Positions 22,941 to 34,192 of a stretch of DNA of 64,000 nt are shown here, in pieces. Positions within the stretch are counted from its first letter, which is position 1, and the number at the start of each line of letters is the position of its first letter. The notes under the pieces were generated by a model, which was not told the DNA's origin, ran no database searches, and was given only the letters and a program-made list of their open reading frames with translations. Where the stretch lies: NCBI GenBank assembly GCA_003971905.1, contig RSEE01000063.1:338754-402753 (forward strand), written 5' to 3'. The DNA comes from Moniliella sp. 'wahieum'. Taxonomy: Eukaryota; Basidiomycota; Moniliellomycetes; Moniliellales; Moniliellaceae. Both the position numbers and the translations under genes were made by a program.

Positions 22941-23573
22941 TGCGGGGGAAGAAGGGGGGCGGTGTAGTGTGGGGGTGGGGTGGGGGTGGTGGTGGCGGGG
23001 TAGAGAGGGGGGTGATGGGGGTTGTGTTGCTCTGGGAGGCGGGTTGTACAGTCAAGGGGGAAGCGTCAACGGCGAGTGGCTGGCGTGGATGGCGCAGGCG
23101 CGGTATTGGGGCTGGGAGCTGGGCCAAGACTGGCGGGGTGCCTGTGCGAGAGCCCGAGCGAGGGCGGTGTGCTGCCAGGGCGGCGCGCTGGCTGGTCTGG
23201 GCTGCTGTGCGCGCCACTTGGGTTTGCAGGCGAGAGCGCTGAGCAGCTGCGCGTCGCCTGACTCAGGCGCCGAGCTTCTTGCGCTGCGTCGGGCTGCGTC
23301 TGGCCTGCCCTGGCCTGCCCTGGCGGCCCCGGCGGCCGGCAACCCTACCGCCTGTCTTTCCGCCCCGCCGTTCTTTCCGCCCGTCCAAGCCAAGCGCTGA
23401 TCACGTGATGCGCGACCCTGCCCAGCGCTGCCCCGCACAGTCGGGTCGCAGTCTGTGCGCTACGCAGATTCCATGTCGTCGTGCAACTGAACGTTCAGGA
23501 ACCCGCACCACCCCATCAATAGTACCGTGCATTTATTTGCTCTTGCTCTGCCGCCCCCGCCACCGCCACCGCC
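22941..23573. other. Divergent promoter region of 14-3-3 and PPT1 genes
   Basis: The 630 bp between the two divergent starts should carry both promoters. It has a G-rich strand bias at 22,950-23,040. Long antisense frames here are composition artefacts. Confidence 0.5.
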
Positions 23574-24667
23574 ATGAGGCTGCGAACACTCACCATCCGA
23601 CTTCTCCGCCTGGCCCTCCTCCCGTTGGGCGCGCGCTGCAGCGGCCAATGCTCTTTCCATCGGCTACGCCCACGCATCCCCTCCGCCTCTCTCCCACCCC
23701 GATGCCAACACCACCACCACCATCACCACTGTCACACCCCCACCTCGCGCCGCCACCCGTTGGGCCTCTTCCCGCCCCACCCCGTCGTCGTTTGGCATGG
23801 CCTTGGCGACAGTGCTCAGTCGGAGGGCATGGCAGATTTCGCAGATGCCCTGCGTGACGCCTACCCAGGCATCTACGTCCACCTCGTCCCCTCGCCGACA
23901 GTGCGGCGGCAGACCAACGCGCCACACTTTTGGCCAGGTCAACGACCAGGTTGCGCAAGCGTGCGACCAATTGGCCTCCGTCCCAGAGCTGCAGGATGGG
24001 TTTGATGCGATTGGATTTTCGCAGGGCGGCCAGTTCCTGCGGGCGTATGTGGAGCGTTGCAATTCCCCGCCCGTCCGCAACTTGATCACCTTTGGCAGCC
24101 AGCACATGGGCATTGCCGATCTTCCCGCCTGTGCGCCGGGAGACCTGCTGTGCCGTGCCGCGTCGGGCATGCTCCGCAATGGGATCAATACAGAGTATGC
24201 CCAAACCCAGTCGTCACGGCACAGTACTACCGCAACCCGCGTCAAGCCAACGAGTTTGACGGTTACCTTGCTCACAACCGCTTTTGCTCGACATCAACAA
24301 CGAGGCCCAATTCAATCCGGCGTACAAGCACCGTCTCTCCAGTCTGTACAACTTTGTCATGGTCGTCTTTTCCGACGACGAAACGGTGGTGCCCAAGGAG
24401 AGCGGTTGGTTCAGTTCGTATCCCGTGGGGGACGGGGGCGAGGCGGTGGATCGACCGCCGGTGCCATTGCGGGAGAGTGCGATCTACAAGGATGATCTGT
24501 TAGGCCTCCATTCGCTTGATCGTCGTGGGGCACTTGTCATGGAGACATGCCAAGGCTCCCACATGACCATTGACGCTGCATGCCAAGTCAAGATTTTAGG
24601 ACGTTGGGTGGGCACCCCCAAGTCGGACCTTGTTGAATTTTATGGCGCCCTGCGGGTCGTATGCTGA
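23574..24667 (+). CDS. PPT1: Palmitoyl-protein thioesterase (PPT1 family)
   Basis: This lysosomal/vacuolar hydrolase removes fatty acyl groups from cysteine residues of proteins. A hydrophobic signal peptide follows the start (MRLRTLTIRLLRLALLPLG). The family blocks HPVVVWHGLGDSAQSEGM and DGFDAIGFSQGGQFLRAYVE (nucleophile serine in GFSQGG, about 24,016) are present, as are FGSQHMGIADLPAC, VVFSDDETVVPKESGWF (catalytic Asp region) and GSHMTIDAA (catalytic His). Three frame changes are needed: near 23,910-23,930 (after LVPS, before FGQVNDQ), near 24,210 (after YAQTQ) and near 24,285 (before DINNEAQF). The N-terminal region between 23,640 and 23,770 also reads better in another frame. The downstream membrane-protein frame overlaps its stop. 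Confidence 0.88.
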
Positions 24668-25329
24668 GCTATTTTGGCATTCATGGAGGCTCTTGGATCG
24701 GCCCATTGTTCTGGCCTCAGTACACCTGGATGGTTAACCCAGACGGTTCGCGTCGCTTGCGCATCGAGCCAGCACGGTTTGGCAAGGTGGGCAATGCAGA
24801 AGAACCAATTTCGTTTCCCCAGATCAAACATTGACTATGACCCGGTCGAATTGTTCATTCTGGTTGTATTCCTTGTCGTCCTGGCGGTCTTGCTATGGAA
24901 GATCGTGCTGCGGTTGTCTCACCGTTCTCTTGCCTCCTGCTCCCCGGCTTTCTGGTGGGCGCAGCTTGGTGTTACCAATTGTCTTGGTGGCTTCCCTAAT
25001 CGGCTACGTGGTATATCTTCCGTTTGCTCTGATCGCCTCGTGTTTCCGCCGACGGACACAGCCGCAACGCATTCTACTCCCCTACCACCTGACTTGGGAC
25101 CCAAGACGTGCGGATACCTATGGTTCGCTCGCTGTCGGACCTCCTGTGTTTGTCCACAGTCGTCAGGCCCCTCCGCCTGTAACGCACCCTCCCCCTCATC
25201 TCCAACCCGCTTCCTCGCAGCCATCGTCATCAACCTTGCCACCGGATGTGGAGGCGGCGCCGCCCAACTACTCCGACGTGGTCTTTTCTACCCTCCCCCC
25301 AACAGCAAATCCACTATATGAAGTGGGGT
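24661..25329 (+). CDS. Membrane protein with PPxY motif, unrecognised
   Basis: An ATG at 24,661 overlaps the thioesterase stop codon. It opens a frame beginning MLSYFGIHGGSWIGPLF, running to ISFPQIKH and a stop at about 24,832. Directly downstream, in other frames, are DPVELFILVVFLVVLAVLLW (a transmembrane helix), a second hydrophobic stretch LPIVLVASLIGYVVYLPFAL followed by basic CFRRR, then a Pro/Ser-rich tail with EAAPPNYSDV near the C-terminus. PPxY motifs bind WW domains, for example of Rsp5-type ubiquitin ligases; such a role here is inference. At least two indels are needed to join the parts. It could be a separate gene or, less likely, a C-terminal extension of the thioesterase. Confidence 0.5.
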
Positions 25330-26292
25330 AGGACCCCCCCCTTCTCTTTCGTCGTCTCTGTATCTATACGTTGGACATGTTGTTGAAGGTTGAGTAAACG
25401 TATATCACGTTTATCTGATCTCTGAGCTTTCTTCTTTCGTCTCGGTTGAACTTATTGTCGCACAGTTCCATCCTTGGTTCAGAACGTTCAGACATGGTGG
25501 ATGTAGATCTGTTACCATGTTACCATCCAAAATTGCAGAGGGTAGCAGAGTTGTGTACTTACAACAAGCCTCAGCGAAGGAATGCCATATCTATCATCAA
25601 TAGCTGCACTGAAACAGGATAGGAGATGGCGGGGACGTATCAATGTGCTTTATCCTCCCCATACGGATTGAAGACTTCCTGGGGAGAGATAATACATGTG
25701 TGCACCGTTTCCAAACATGATGCATGGATCATGATCACCACAACCGATCAATTTCTCCAGCAAGCGCCGACAGTGTCCCCAGTAACTAATAATTAATAAC
25801 GGTTCGTCCCCTGTCATGCATGTCACCTGGCACTCCAACCAGACAACCGCATCATTGCAATGTCCTTCAAGCTTCACCCTTAGCTCTACTTTCCATATGT
25901 AACCCGCAAGATGAACAGTTCGGTTTAGACGTAGCGTTCCCCCTGTCCCTGCCTTAAGCTCTGTCACATGTCAATGATATGCATTCGAAAGTAGAGATTA
26001 CCCGCAACGTTTGAATTAGGAGCAACGTTAGACGTTAGAATTACGCGCAACGTTGCAATTGCGCGCAAACGTTTGTAACCGTGGAATCATGATGCGTGAC
26101 GCGCATGACGTCTGCAAAACGCCCTTGTGACATGTAACGTGCAGGCTGGTTGCGGTTGCCGCGTGGTGTGCTGGTGGAGCGTACGTTGAGCCCTTCGGGC
26201 AACATGCCTGCGTCCTTTAGCCACCAACCACCAGATCCCTACCACCTCCCCACTCCGTCTTCCATCCATACCCTTCGGGATAGCAGAAGCGC
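25330..26292. other. Intergenic DNA with an R2 copy
   Basis: It contains the R2 copy at 25,885-25,980 and, at 25,985-26,085, a run of related phrases of the form GCGCAACGTT and GACGTTAGAATTA. No gene is recognised. Confidence 0.5.
25885..25980 (-). repeat. Dispersed repeat R2, partial copy
   Basis: On the minus strand it shows ATATCATTGACATGTGACAG, AGCTTAAGGCAGGGACAGGG, GAACGCTACGTCTAAACCG and a TTCATCTTGCGGGTTACA end. It stands upstream of the membrane-protein gene whose fragment is found inside the R2-bounded element at 41-43 kb. Confidence 0.8.
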
Positions 26293-27929
26293 ATGTCCAG
26301 CTTCAACAGCAGCACCCCCTCGGCCGCTTTGCTGCTGACAGCGATTTCTCTGACGCAGAATCGCGATTTTGACGCTGGCGTTATTTCGGCGATCTTTAGG
26401 TGTTGGTCAAACTGATTGCACTTGGTCTGTTTGCAAACCCGCCTCCGCATATCTTTGGTACGGGCACCGTGCCAACTGGGCCCCACGCAGCCTTACCCCT
26501 GCTGCCCCCCAGCAGGACTTGCCGGCTGTACCCACTTCAGTCCTTCGTGTGCTCATCCGCACGTGGAACGCCGAGGGGGTACGCGGGCTCCTACGTGGGG
26601 TGCGGTTGTGGACACTACGCGCCTTACTCCTTATCCTCTTCTGGAAATTAGTCGCTCACCCTTCGCTCATGCGACACCGTGCCGATCTCGACGCCTCTTT
26701 CAGCTCCCTAACTATGCCGAGTAACTTCACCAATCTCACCACACACATCACCCCACCCGAGCTTGACGCCATCCTCGTCACGCTCCCTCCCACATACGAC
26801 CATGGTTTGATTCAAATGGCACCGCCATAGTCAGTTCCATGTTGACGGCATCCAGAATCAACGAGACTCTCTGGCCCTATGCCGTGTCTGGAGAAGAGAT
26901 TCCCAATGGTTCACGAAATCGGGTCCTATTCATGTGGTGGACATCCATGAGAATGGGTTAATGAAGACCCACGCGGAACGTGAACGATGGCACGTGCCCA
27001 TGGGCGATGCATCTCTTCCGTTTCTCGCTACAGTGAGTTTGGTCGTTTTCAACTTGGCCTTGCTCCCAATCAGTATTATCACAACGCGGTTCGTCTCCCT
27101 CTTCCCTAATAGCCGCTGAGACTAACAAGTGTTCACCAGCGCCTATCTCTCCACTCATGCCTTACATATTCATACTCCATGGAAGAGCCTCAAGCTGCTA
27201 ATGACAGAGCAAGAGCGTAAACGGCCCTATCTCCTCTGGACATTGTCCGGGGCAGCGTCCGCGTGGGCGATACATGCGATCGTCTTCGCTTTTTTCGTGC
27301 CCACGTTGAGCCACTGGACGTCGAGCAACGCCAGGATTTTTTTACGGAGCCATGTAGCCAAGTACGGGGCGTGGAAACCGCATATTCGCAGGAGCTTTCT
27401 CGGTTCTTGAATGGTGACTCTGCCTGGTTCGAGCGTGCGCGGCTGTTCAGCGGCACTCGTCTATTGCTGCTGTTGGTGCTAAAAATGGCTCCCTATTGGC
27501 TACGTACGTTCTGTCTTTGGCTATCGTCCCGCCCTTGGAGACCGCGATGGTACGATTGGCGAGTCAGGGGGCCCCGGACCCAGAAGAAGAGTCCCTTCAG
27601 ATGCATCGCATCGATGGGGACGAAAGTGGTAGCGAAACCGAGTTTGACCTTACCACGGGCGTGGAGGGAGGCACACCCGCTCCGCCCGGGCGTTGGGTGC
27701 AAGGGGTGGCTACTCCGCCTGCCCCCAGGCGGTCGTGCTTCGCACAGCACGGCCCTATACTGGGCTGTGGAACTGCCTCGTTACTATGAGGCGGGAGAGA
27801 GGGATGGCGCAGTTTCTACCGTGGCTGGGGGCTAGTGTTTTTATGGTTTTTCTCGGGAACAATCCCTCATTCAACCGCATCATATTGCTAACTGAACAGC
27901 CACGGGCCTACGTCCCGCCGGCTTTTTAG
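26293..27929 (+). CDS. Multi-pass membrane protein, family not recognised
   Basis: The start MSSFNSSTPSAALLLTAISL is the first in-frame ATG. Hydrophobic helices occur at LWTLRALLLILFWKLVAHP (26,609), LPFLATVSLVVFNLALLPIS (27,018) and AASAWAIHAIVFAFFVPTL (27,255), and around LFSGTRLLLLLVLKMAPYW and YVLSLAIVPPL (27,440-27,530). Between the first two helices a loop carries several N-glycosylation sequons (NFTN, NLTT, NETL), so this loop probably faces the ER lumen or outside. The tail is acidic (EEESLQMHRIDGDESGSETE). The protein is spread over three frames with breaks near 26,390, 26,500, 26,815, 26,900, 27,120, 27,320, 27,500 and 27,690; some of these may be introns. A degenerate inverted copy of its middle and C-terminal parts lies at 41,928-43,020. 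I cannot say whether this copy is active. Confidence 0.55.
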
Positions 27930-28789
27930 CATAACTGTCGGTGGGGGCGGCTCCTGTGCGCGACATCAGCAATAAACTCTCTGTCATCTCTGCACGTCCT
28001 CGATGCCCTGCTGTCTGATGCAGCCCCGTTCACCCACCGCCGCTTCCACGCGGTTGCTGAGTCCCGTGGCATTCCAACATGAAGGCGAGCTGCGAGCCTA
28101 GTAATGATGGCTTCAATCATCGCATCATGACGTGCCGTGTCCGTCTTTTGGTGGAAGAGAAGTTTTATTTCTGCCCCGGCTTTCAAAAGTATACGCTCCA
28201 ACTTGCAGTAGTTTAACCCAGTGTGTGTAACCCATGTAAAACCGGTGTAACTGGCGACTGAGCCGGCCGACGCCAAAAGAGACACACTGCATAGTCAGGT
28301 CCTCATGTGTTTTGCGCCAGGATTCGTCAAACGTCAGTGGAACCTATAAAAGGGACATGCATGGATCGTGGACTCCAGAAGGACTCTTGCTACCACGCCA
28401 GTTTTAATGAGAATGTGGTGGCAGAGTACTGACCGAGGTGCTGTCAGTGCTCACAGTTTATGTCACCATGTGTTGGGGGTATTCAATTACACGACACCCG
28501 TCATCGGGGCTTTGGTTACCGGAAATGGGATCCTTTGCATGAGAGGATACCGTAAGGAAGGGGTTGGGTTGATGTAAGATGGAGAATGAAGATTGAAGGG
28601 CGATTCATTGATAGAATGGGGTTCAGGGTTGCCAACCCCGAGAACGATGGAGAGCCACAATATTTTTCCCGTGGGCTCTGTAGTCGCCTGGGTTCTCGAC
28701 AGAGCGCATCTTTGTGTTAGGGTACGCCGCGCACTCCGCACGCGCGTCCTACGGCTATAGTCACGGCCAACCCATCCCACGTTCGTCTC
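27930..28789. other. Intergenic DNA; one unsupported minus-strand frame
   Basis: A 119-codon minus-strand frame (27,926-28,285) contains a plausible sequence (KLERILLKAGAEIKLLFHQK) but no family I recognise. It may be a remnant of mobile DNA next to the transposon. Confidence 0.35.
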
Positions 28790-28813
28790 TACATAGCTAA
28801 TCGAAATTTCTAG
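28790..28813 (+). repeat. Left terminal inverted repeat of the transposon
   Basis: The 24 bases are the exact reverse complement of 34,099-34,122. Confidence 0.95.
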
Positions 28814-29039
28814 TCACAATGTTGCCGCCGATCTCGCCTCAAGGTGAGAAATTGATACCGTGAGTCTATGATTAGAAGTGCCACAACCCTGTACAAGAAA
28901 AGCTTGCGCAAGATGGTCGCAAGGTCGAGACAATCTATACCCGACAGCTTGGCCCCAGGTTACCCCCACCTATCCCCCACCTATCCCCGACAGTCCGCAG
29001 CCTTGCTGGCAGGCTGGTGGCAAGGCTAGCCACAGATAT

Positions 29040-29110
29040 TTTCACTAGGCTGGCGGCTAGGGTGGTGGCTAGGGTGGTGGCTAGGGTGGTGGCTAGGGTG
29101 ATGGCTAGGG
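29040..29110 (+). repeat. Subterminal tandem repeat, GGTGGCTAGG unit
   Basis: About five to six near-identical 11-12-bp units (GGTGGCTAGGGT, one with GGTGATGGCT) stand 250 bp inside the left transposon end. Subterminal repeats of CACTA-like elements are transposase binding sites; that role is inferred here. Confidence 0.8.
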
Positions 29111-30109
29111 TGCCACGATGCTATCAGATCAGGCAGTGGATTATCTTTAAAAGCATGCATTGCCATGGTGTTTAGACACAGAGACGTAGAGGAGCGCCAA
29201 GGCAACGGCAGGTTGTTCGAGGAGCCTCGGGACGGCGGCAACCACAGAAGCTTTGCCTTCGTCGTTTAATCCCGGACCAAAAACATCGTGGGGACGCCGA
29301 GATGATAGGGATAGAAGGGCAAAGAACAAGAGCCATACAACTTGCGGCGTGGGGGCGAAGCGTCATCGCGTTCGAGAGGGAGAATGAGTCCCGCAACCAT
29401 ACGGCGAACGATGATCTGTGTGCAAGCCAGCACATGTTCCGTGGTCGTTTCCTCAACACTTGAGCGCCTTCTCCAATCATCCTGCTTAAAGGCGTTGATT
29501 GTCAGTATAGGGCGGATAAGGACAAAGCGCAGGTACTGACCTGTTGGCCGGGGAAACCGTCGCCGTCGACCGTCCGCTCGAAGCGCCCCCGTCGTTGATC
29601 TTCAACTCGCCTGCGGGAGGTATGACCGGCATCTTGGCGCAAAGGATATCAGGGATCGCCAGGCGTTGCCGACTCGGTTCCGGTGGCTGCGCATAGGTCA
29701 GTCAGTACGACAGGCATCCGCCCGAGGGGCGTGGACATACCGAGGCCAGGCGCTAGCACAGCAAGCGCGTCGGCGGGGGGGCATATAATGGCAGCGCAAC
29801 GAGCCGGACACATGTCACCAGCTCCGGTAGCACAGTGTGTGGCCAGCGAGAGAGGGGCGGTGGCGGTGGTGGTGGTAGTCGAGAGGCAAGAGCATCGGCG
29901 CAGCTGCGTGCGGTTATAGGCGCAACCCCGGTGGTCCACCGGCGGTCCACCCGCATGGCGCCAGTGTTGCCCCCGCACGCCACCGCCAGCTCAAGGCGCC
30001 CACCTGCAGCCTGGGCGTTTAGTATATATATAGAGTTTTTTAAGCTACGCACTTGAGATAGTCGTGACAACAGCTATATACAGCACTATACTCCAGTCCA
30101 ACCGTCTCG

Positions 30110-33100
30110 TTGCGAGAGAAGACCACATTCGCACAAGTCGCGGGCAAGAGCGAAGGGAAATTGCCTCTTTACTCGCTCAACAAAACTAAAAGGCAATCGA
30201 GAAGGTGTGCCCGCTCGTGTGCATCGAGCAGATTGTATCAGGAGACGATGTACATTGGGTCCTTCGGGCGAGACCGCATTTTCCACCTCGTACATGTCCT
30301 CGAACTCGTCCATGCGCTCCAAGATGTCACAGTATCCCAATCCCTGGTCGCTCAGGGCGATGGTCCAAGCCCTCAAGGACGGGTTCATTGAACAACCACA
30401 CAAGGGACGATGGGATCTGATCGGCACAAGGACTCAGCCGATGGTCATGGTCAATAAGCATCCACGCGATCTGGCTATTCACATGTACCTTGGCGAATGT
30501 GTTCCCCTGGTCGGCATTTTCGCGCCTATCTTCCCGTCTTGTGGCAACGCGACGCTGATAGCGACTCCTGGTACGGGATCGGAATCGACCTGGTCCAAGA
30601 CGAGACGTCCAACCTGCCGAAGTTCACCGGCAAGAGAGGACACGCGCCTTCATTCTTACTCAGGTGGACATAACCAAGTTGCGCCTCTATGACGACTATA
30701 CCATTAGTAAGTTTTTTCGCTCTTCACGCAGCGGCAATTCTTGTCGGGTTGACTGATGACTTCCACATCCTGGTACGGACACAGGAACAAGGGACGGTGA
30801 GGAAATTGGGAAGGGCGTCAATCCCCTTCGAGCCAAGGCCTGTGGTCGAGCTCTGGTCGTCTCCAGCTGGTGGGCTGGGCTGATGGTTTTGCAGGCAATG
30901 TGTCCAATCGGCCAAGCTCTCTGAACGGATATGCTGCTGAACAACATGCACGTTTTACGGTTGTCGCAGTCTAGATGGGCAAAGAACCTTTTCCTCTTTG
31001 CATCGGAAACGGCCAAGTCTCTCTTCCGTTGTGCGAGCAGTTGGAAAACAGCTAGAGTGAGTATCGCAGTCTAGGCCAAGTTGCCTTTGAAGTCACCGTG
31101 ATTCCTGGGCAAAAGCAGCATGCTAACGTCTTTTTCGAACTTGCAGGCAGTATCACGAAGAGCTCATCCCTGTCTGGGATTCGACCACCGAGGGATGGAT
31201 CCTTTTGTACAGCCCGTGCTGCAGATGATAAAGGGCGACAACGTGGCCGCGAACGAGATGGCTTCCATTATGGGCATGACTGCCCACGTGTGCTGCCGTT
31301 TTTGCGATTGCGGATGGCAACGGGGAACGAATATGTTGCCGGAGAACGTGGCTGACTGTCTGATGCGTATACGACACCACTGGTGTTACTGCTGTGCATG
31401 AAATGGGACTGACTATTACCGGCGGACACATCAAGTCGGAAGGCGATCTACATTCAAGTGTCGAAACTAGCGCGAAGTCGATCACCAACTCGACATGGTC
31501 GTCAAGAACGACGGCCTTGTCGACGACGGGCGAGCCAGACCGGGGTTAAGTATATGAAAGACGTATCCTTTATCCTGTTCAAGTCCCGCAAGACTCTGGA
31601 GGACTCAGCAGGGGCGACGAATGGCAAGAAGCGCAAGAGGCTGCTTTCCAATTTGTACTCCGGCGTTCGTGAGCTGCTGGATGGGTTCAAGAATAACGGC
31701 TACGTGTTCAACCCCCTTTTGACTGTCCACGAATGGCAGGGGTGCTCGAGTTTCTCGGTCGGCAACAAGAGCCTGGCGATCGACGTCATGCACACAGTTC
31801 TCCTTGGGCCAGTCAAGGCCTCGATCGAGCTGCTGACGGACTCGAACTTCGACAAGGGGCCCTCGCTAGCGCTGTGGCTGGATTCGCTCTCAACTCGTGG
31901 GGTATGAATCGGTGGGTCGACGGCTCAATGGCACTAAAGTGGTTCACAGCATGCGCTCAGTCACGGGGGTCGACTGCAAGATATTGTGCCAGACTCTCCC
32001 TCTGGTGCTGCCCAACTTGGCGGCCACGCTACGGTTGGACTCCGCCAAGCCTGGCGTCACGGAAACGGCGCGACAGAGACTTCTGAGCAAATTGAGAGGC
32101 TGGAGAATGTCCGCAAGAGCATTGTGGCCGCCGCACGCATTAAGTGGTTTGCTACATCGATGGCTTCGCACTTCAAGACCGGGCTACATATGGCGTACGT
32201 CTGAAACTGTTAGCTCTCATAGGCCCGTGATCATCTTCTCTAGTCCAAGTTCACAGCTTACATTTTGCCCCGTACATATGTGCCCACAGGAACTGCTTGA
32301 CAAGGCGGTGATTCACATTTTCATGGCCATCGCTGCCATCGACCCGGCCATGCTCGCGTTCGTCGCCCCAAGTTCCACCTTCAGAGTCACCTCTCCCAGC
32401 AGGCGCTGTTGTGGGGTCCTCTCAAGAACGCTGACACACAGCGTGAGGAGGAGTTTGTCCGCGTCATGCGCAAGGCGGTCATATTTACGAACCGCAAAAA
32501 GATATTTGCCATGACTTGAACTACAAGATAGCAGCCCAGGAGAACCTGCAAAACCTGCTATGTGGAGGGCGGGGAATCGACATGCCGCTTGCAAAACTCG
32601 TGCCCCGCGATACAACCCCTGACGATGAAAAGGGGAGGAGGTGACACAGGGTTTGCCCGGTGGGAACACCAAGAAATTGTCCGCAGACGTCTGGATCGAG
32701 GGGCCCAGCAGCTTTTTGCAATTGAATGTTACACCCGCCTCAAGCTGGCACGACGATTCAGCTCTTGGGCCAAGGGCTTGGCAGTGTGTGGCAAGTCCCT
32801 CCCGCACCCGGTACGGGCCGCAACAGCCCTTCCAGCGCTGCATCGTGTCCGGCTTCGATCCAGACTGTGGCTAAGGCCAAAGTCATATCGGTGCACGACA
32901 AGATGGGGCTTCCTGAACCAATGACAGCAGAGGGGCGTTCTGCCACTGGGCCGGTCGAAGATATTGTCGACATGCCGTTGGTCCGCGTACAGCATGGCCA
33001 GCTTTGTGCTAGGGGGGACTGGGTGCTTGTTGCCCAACAGGATATTGGTGAAGTCCTCCCACCCCGCCATGCCCAGAATCCTGATACGCCGCCCTTCTCC

Positions 33101-33656
33101 ATTGGCCGGATAGAACACATTGCCGCCCAACGGCCTAATATGTGGTTGCTGTGCACCGGCGGGCCAATCCGACTCTCGCGAGGGGGGGTCGGGAGCAGCG
33201 AGGACTGGTTCCAACCTTGTGCTCCCTGTGCTTTGGGTCAAGGTCGCTTTGGCTCGCATCATGCCTATCGACTCGGCATATGACATGCGAGGCCTGGAGC
33301 TACCGCGCGCGTCCGCCCGACGCATGACTTACATTCCGGCTTCGCAGATCCACACCATCTTTGGCCCGCTTAACGTCCAGCACAATTGCGTGAAGGCCAA
33401 AAAGTGCCGGGTTGTCCCCAACAGCATTACGGATACAACCACTGGCTTGACGTCCGATGGGCTCCAGCACAACTTGTCTGCGACGTCGGCGGTACAGCGC
33501 TACTTGCTCAACCACTTTGTCAACTCTGTCTCTCTCCCCACACCGATATTCTGCGACTTGGGGACTTGGCTTTTGCCCAGGACTGGGCGGTCGAGGGTGA
33601 GAATGTCCCTTCTGCCGACGATGTATTGGAGGCAGTACAATCCGTAATGAACCTTT
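30110..33656 (+). pseudogene. Tnp2/Plavaka-type transposase, broken
   Basis: Fragments in all three frames follow the order of Plavaka transposases. They include the catalytic-core region with VLQMIKGDNVAANEMASIMG and CCRFCDCGW (31,215-31,320), a block with NPLLTVHEWQGCSSF and IDVMHTVLLGPVKASIELL (31,710-31,830), and KAVIHIFMAIAAIDPAML (32,303). The region KFHLQSHLSQQALLWGPL and VIFTNRKKI (32,365-32,510) matches the family's HLP..RRFGP and NR.APSRD blocks. GDWVLVAQQ and IGRIEHIAAQR (33,018-33,120) and FGPLNVQHNC (33,360-33,390) are C-terminal signatures. Numerous frame changes, more than in neighbouring host genes, and stops indicate decay, although some breaks may be assembly errors or introns. 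Confidence 0.75.
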
Positions 33657-34098
33657 AGATCCTTCCCGAATGGCCATAATGATGGTAGTCACCACTGTTG
33701 ATGTATACTCTACACCATCAGTCTATCAGTTTTTAGCGACTTGGCTGAAAGCGGACACAGCACGTGTGGCTGCCAAAGATTGCCAAATTGTGCGAGAGTC
33801 TTAGGCTCCAATGGTGCAACGGCCAATTCCTACTATTGGCTGGAGAAACCTCAGGTTCAATTCGTGGGTGGGCCATCTTTTTTAAGATGGCTCGAGGCTG
33901 GCCGCCGTTCACAATATTGTGATTAGAATAGCGGGCAAGGTTGTGACGAACTTTATAGGCAGCAATCTAGGGACAACCTCGCTGGGCGGCCTTGCCGCAG
34001 TGTGGTCCAAGAGGTTGGGGCTAGCTGTGTTGGCGAGGCTGTGACAAGGTTGTGCCCCTCTAAAGACAAGCTTGTGGTGTGGCCGGCAAGGTTCTGGG

Positions 34099-34122
34099 CT
34101 AGAAATTTCGATTAGCTATGTA
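34099..34122 (-). repeat. Right terminal inverted repeat of the transposon
   Basis: The 24 bases are the exact reverse complement of 28,790-28,813. Confidence 0.95.
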
Positions 34123-34192
34123 TGCATCCAAGCTGGCGTGTGCATCCATGCTCACCGGTGCACAAAAAATCTCATGTAGATAGCACGTAAGG

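Larger units (their letters stand above)
28790..34122 (+). mobile_element. Plavaka/Tnp2 (CACTA-like) DNA transposon, 5.3 kb
   Basis: The two ends carry a perfect 24-bp inverted repeat: TACATAGCTAATCGAAATTT then CTAG at 28,790-28,813, and its reverse complement at 34,099-34,122. Subterminal zones contain short repeats, the clearest being GGTGGCTAGG units at 29,045-29,109 and TATCCCC units near 28,970-28,990. Inside lies a broken Tnp2-type transposase (30,110-33,656). The order inverted end, subterminal repeats, transposase fits CACTA-like elements of the Plavaka group. A target-site duplication was not clear: the flanks read GTTCGTCTC and TGCATCCAAG. The element is probably inactive in this copy. 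Confidence 0.82.

Noticed and set aside
22820-23400. Plus-strand Gly-rich frames between 14-3-3 and the thioesterase
   Set aside because: They arise from a G-rich strand bias and overlap the first exon of 14-3-3 in antisense.
29653-30056. Small frames in the left part of the transposon as a second element-encoded gene
   Set aside because: They are short, overlap on both strands and show no domain.
32313-33325. Long minus-strand frames (176 and 198 codons) within the transposon
   Set aside because: The plus strand carries the recognisable transposase blocks in the same place; the minus frames are shadows.
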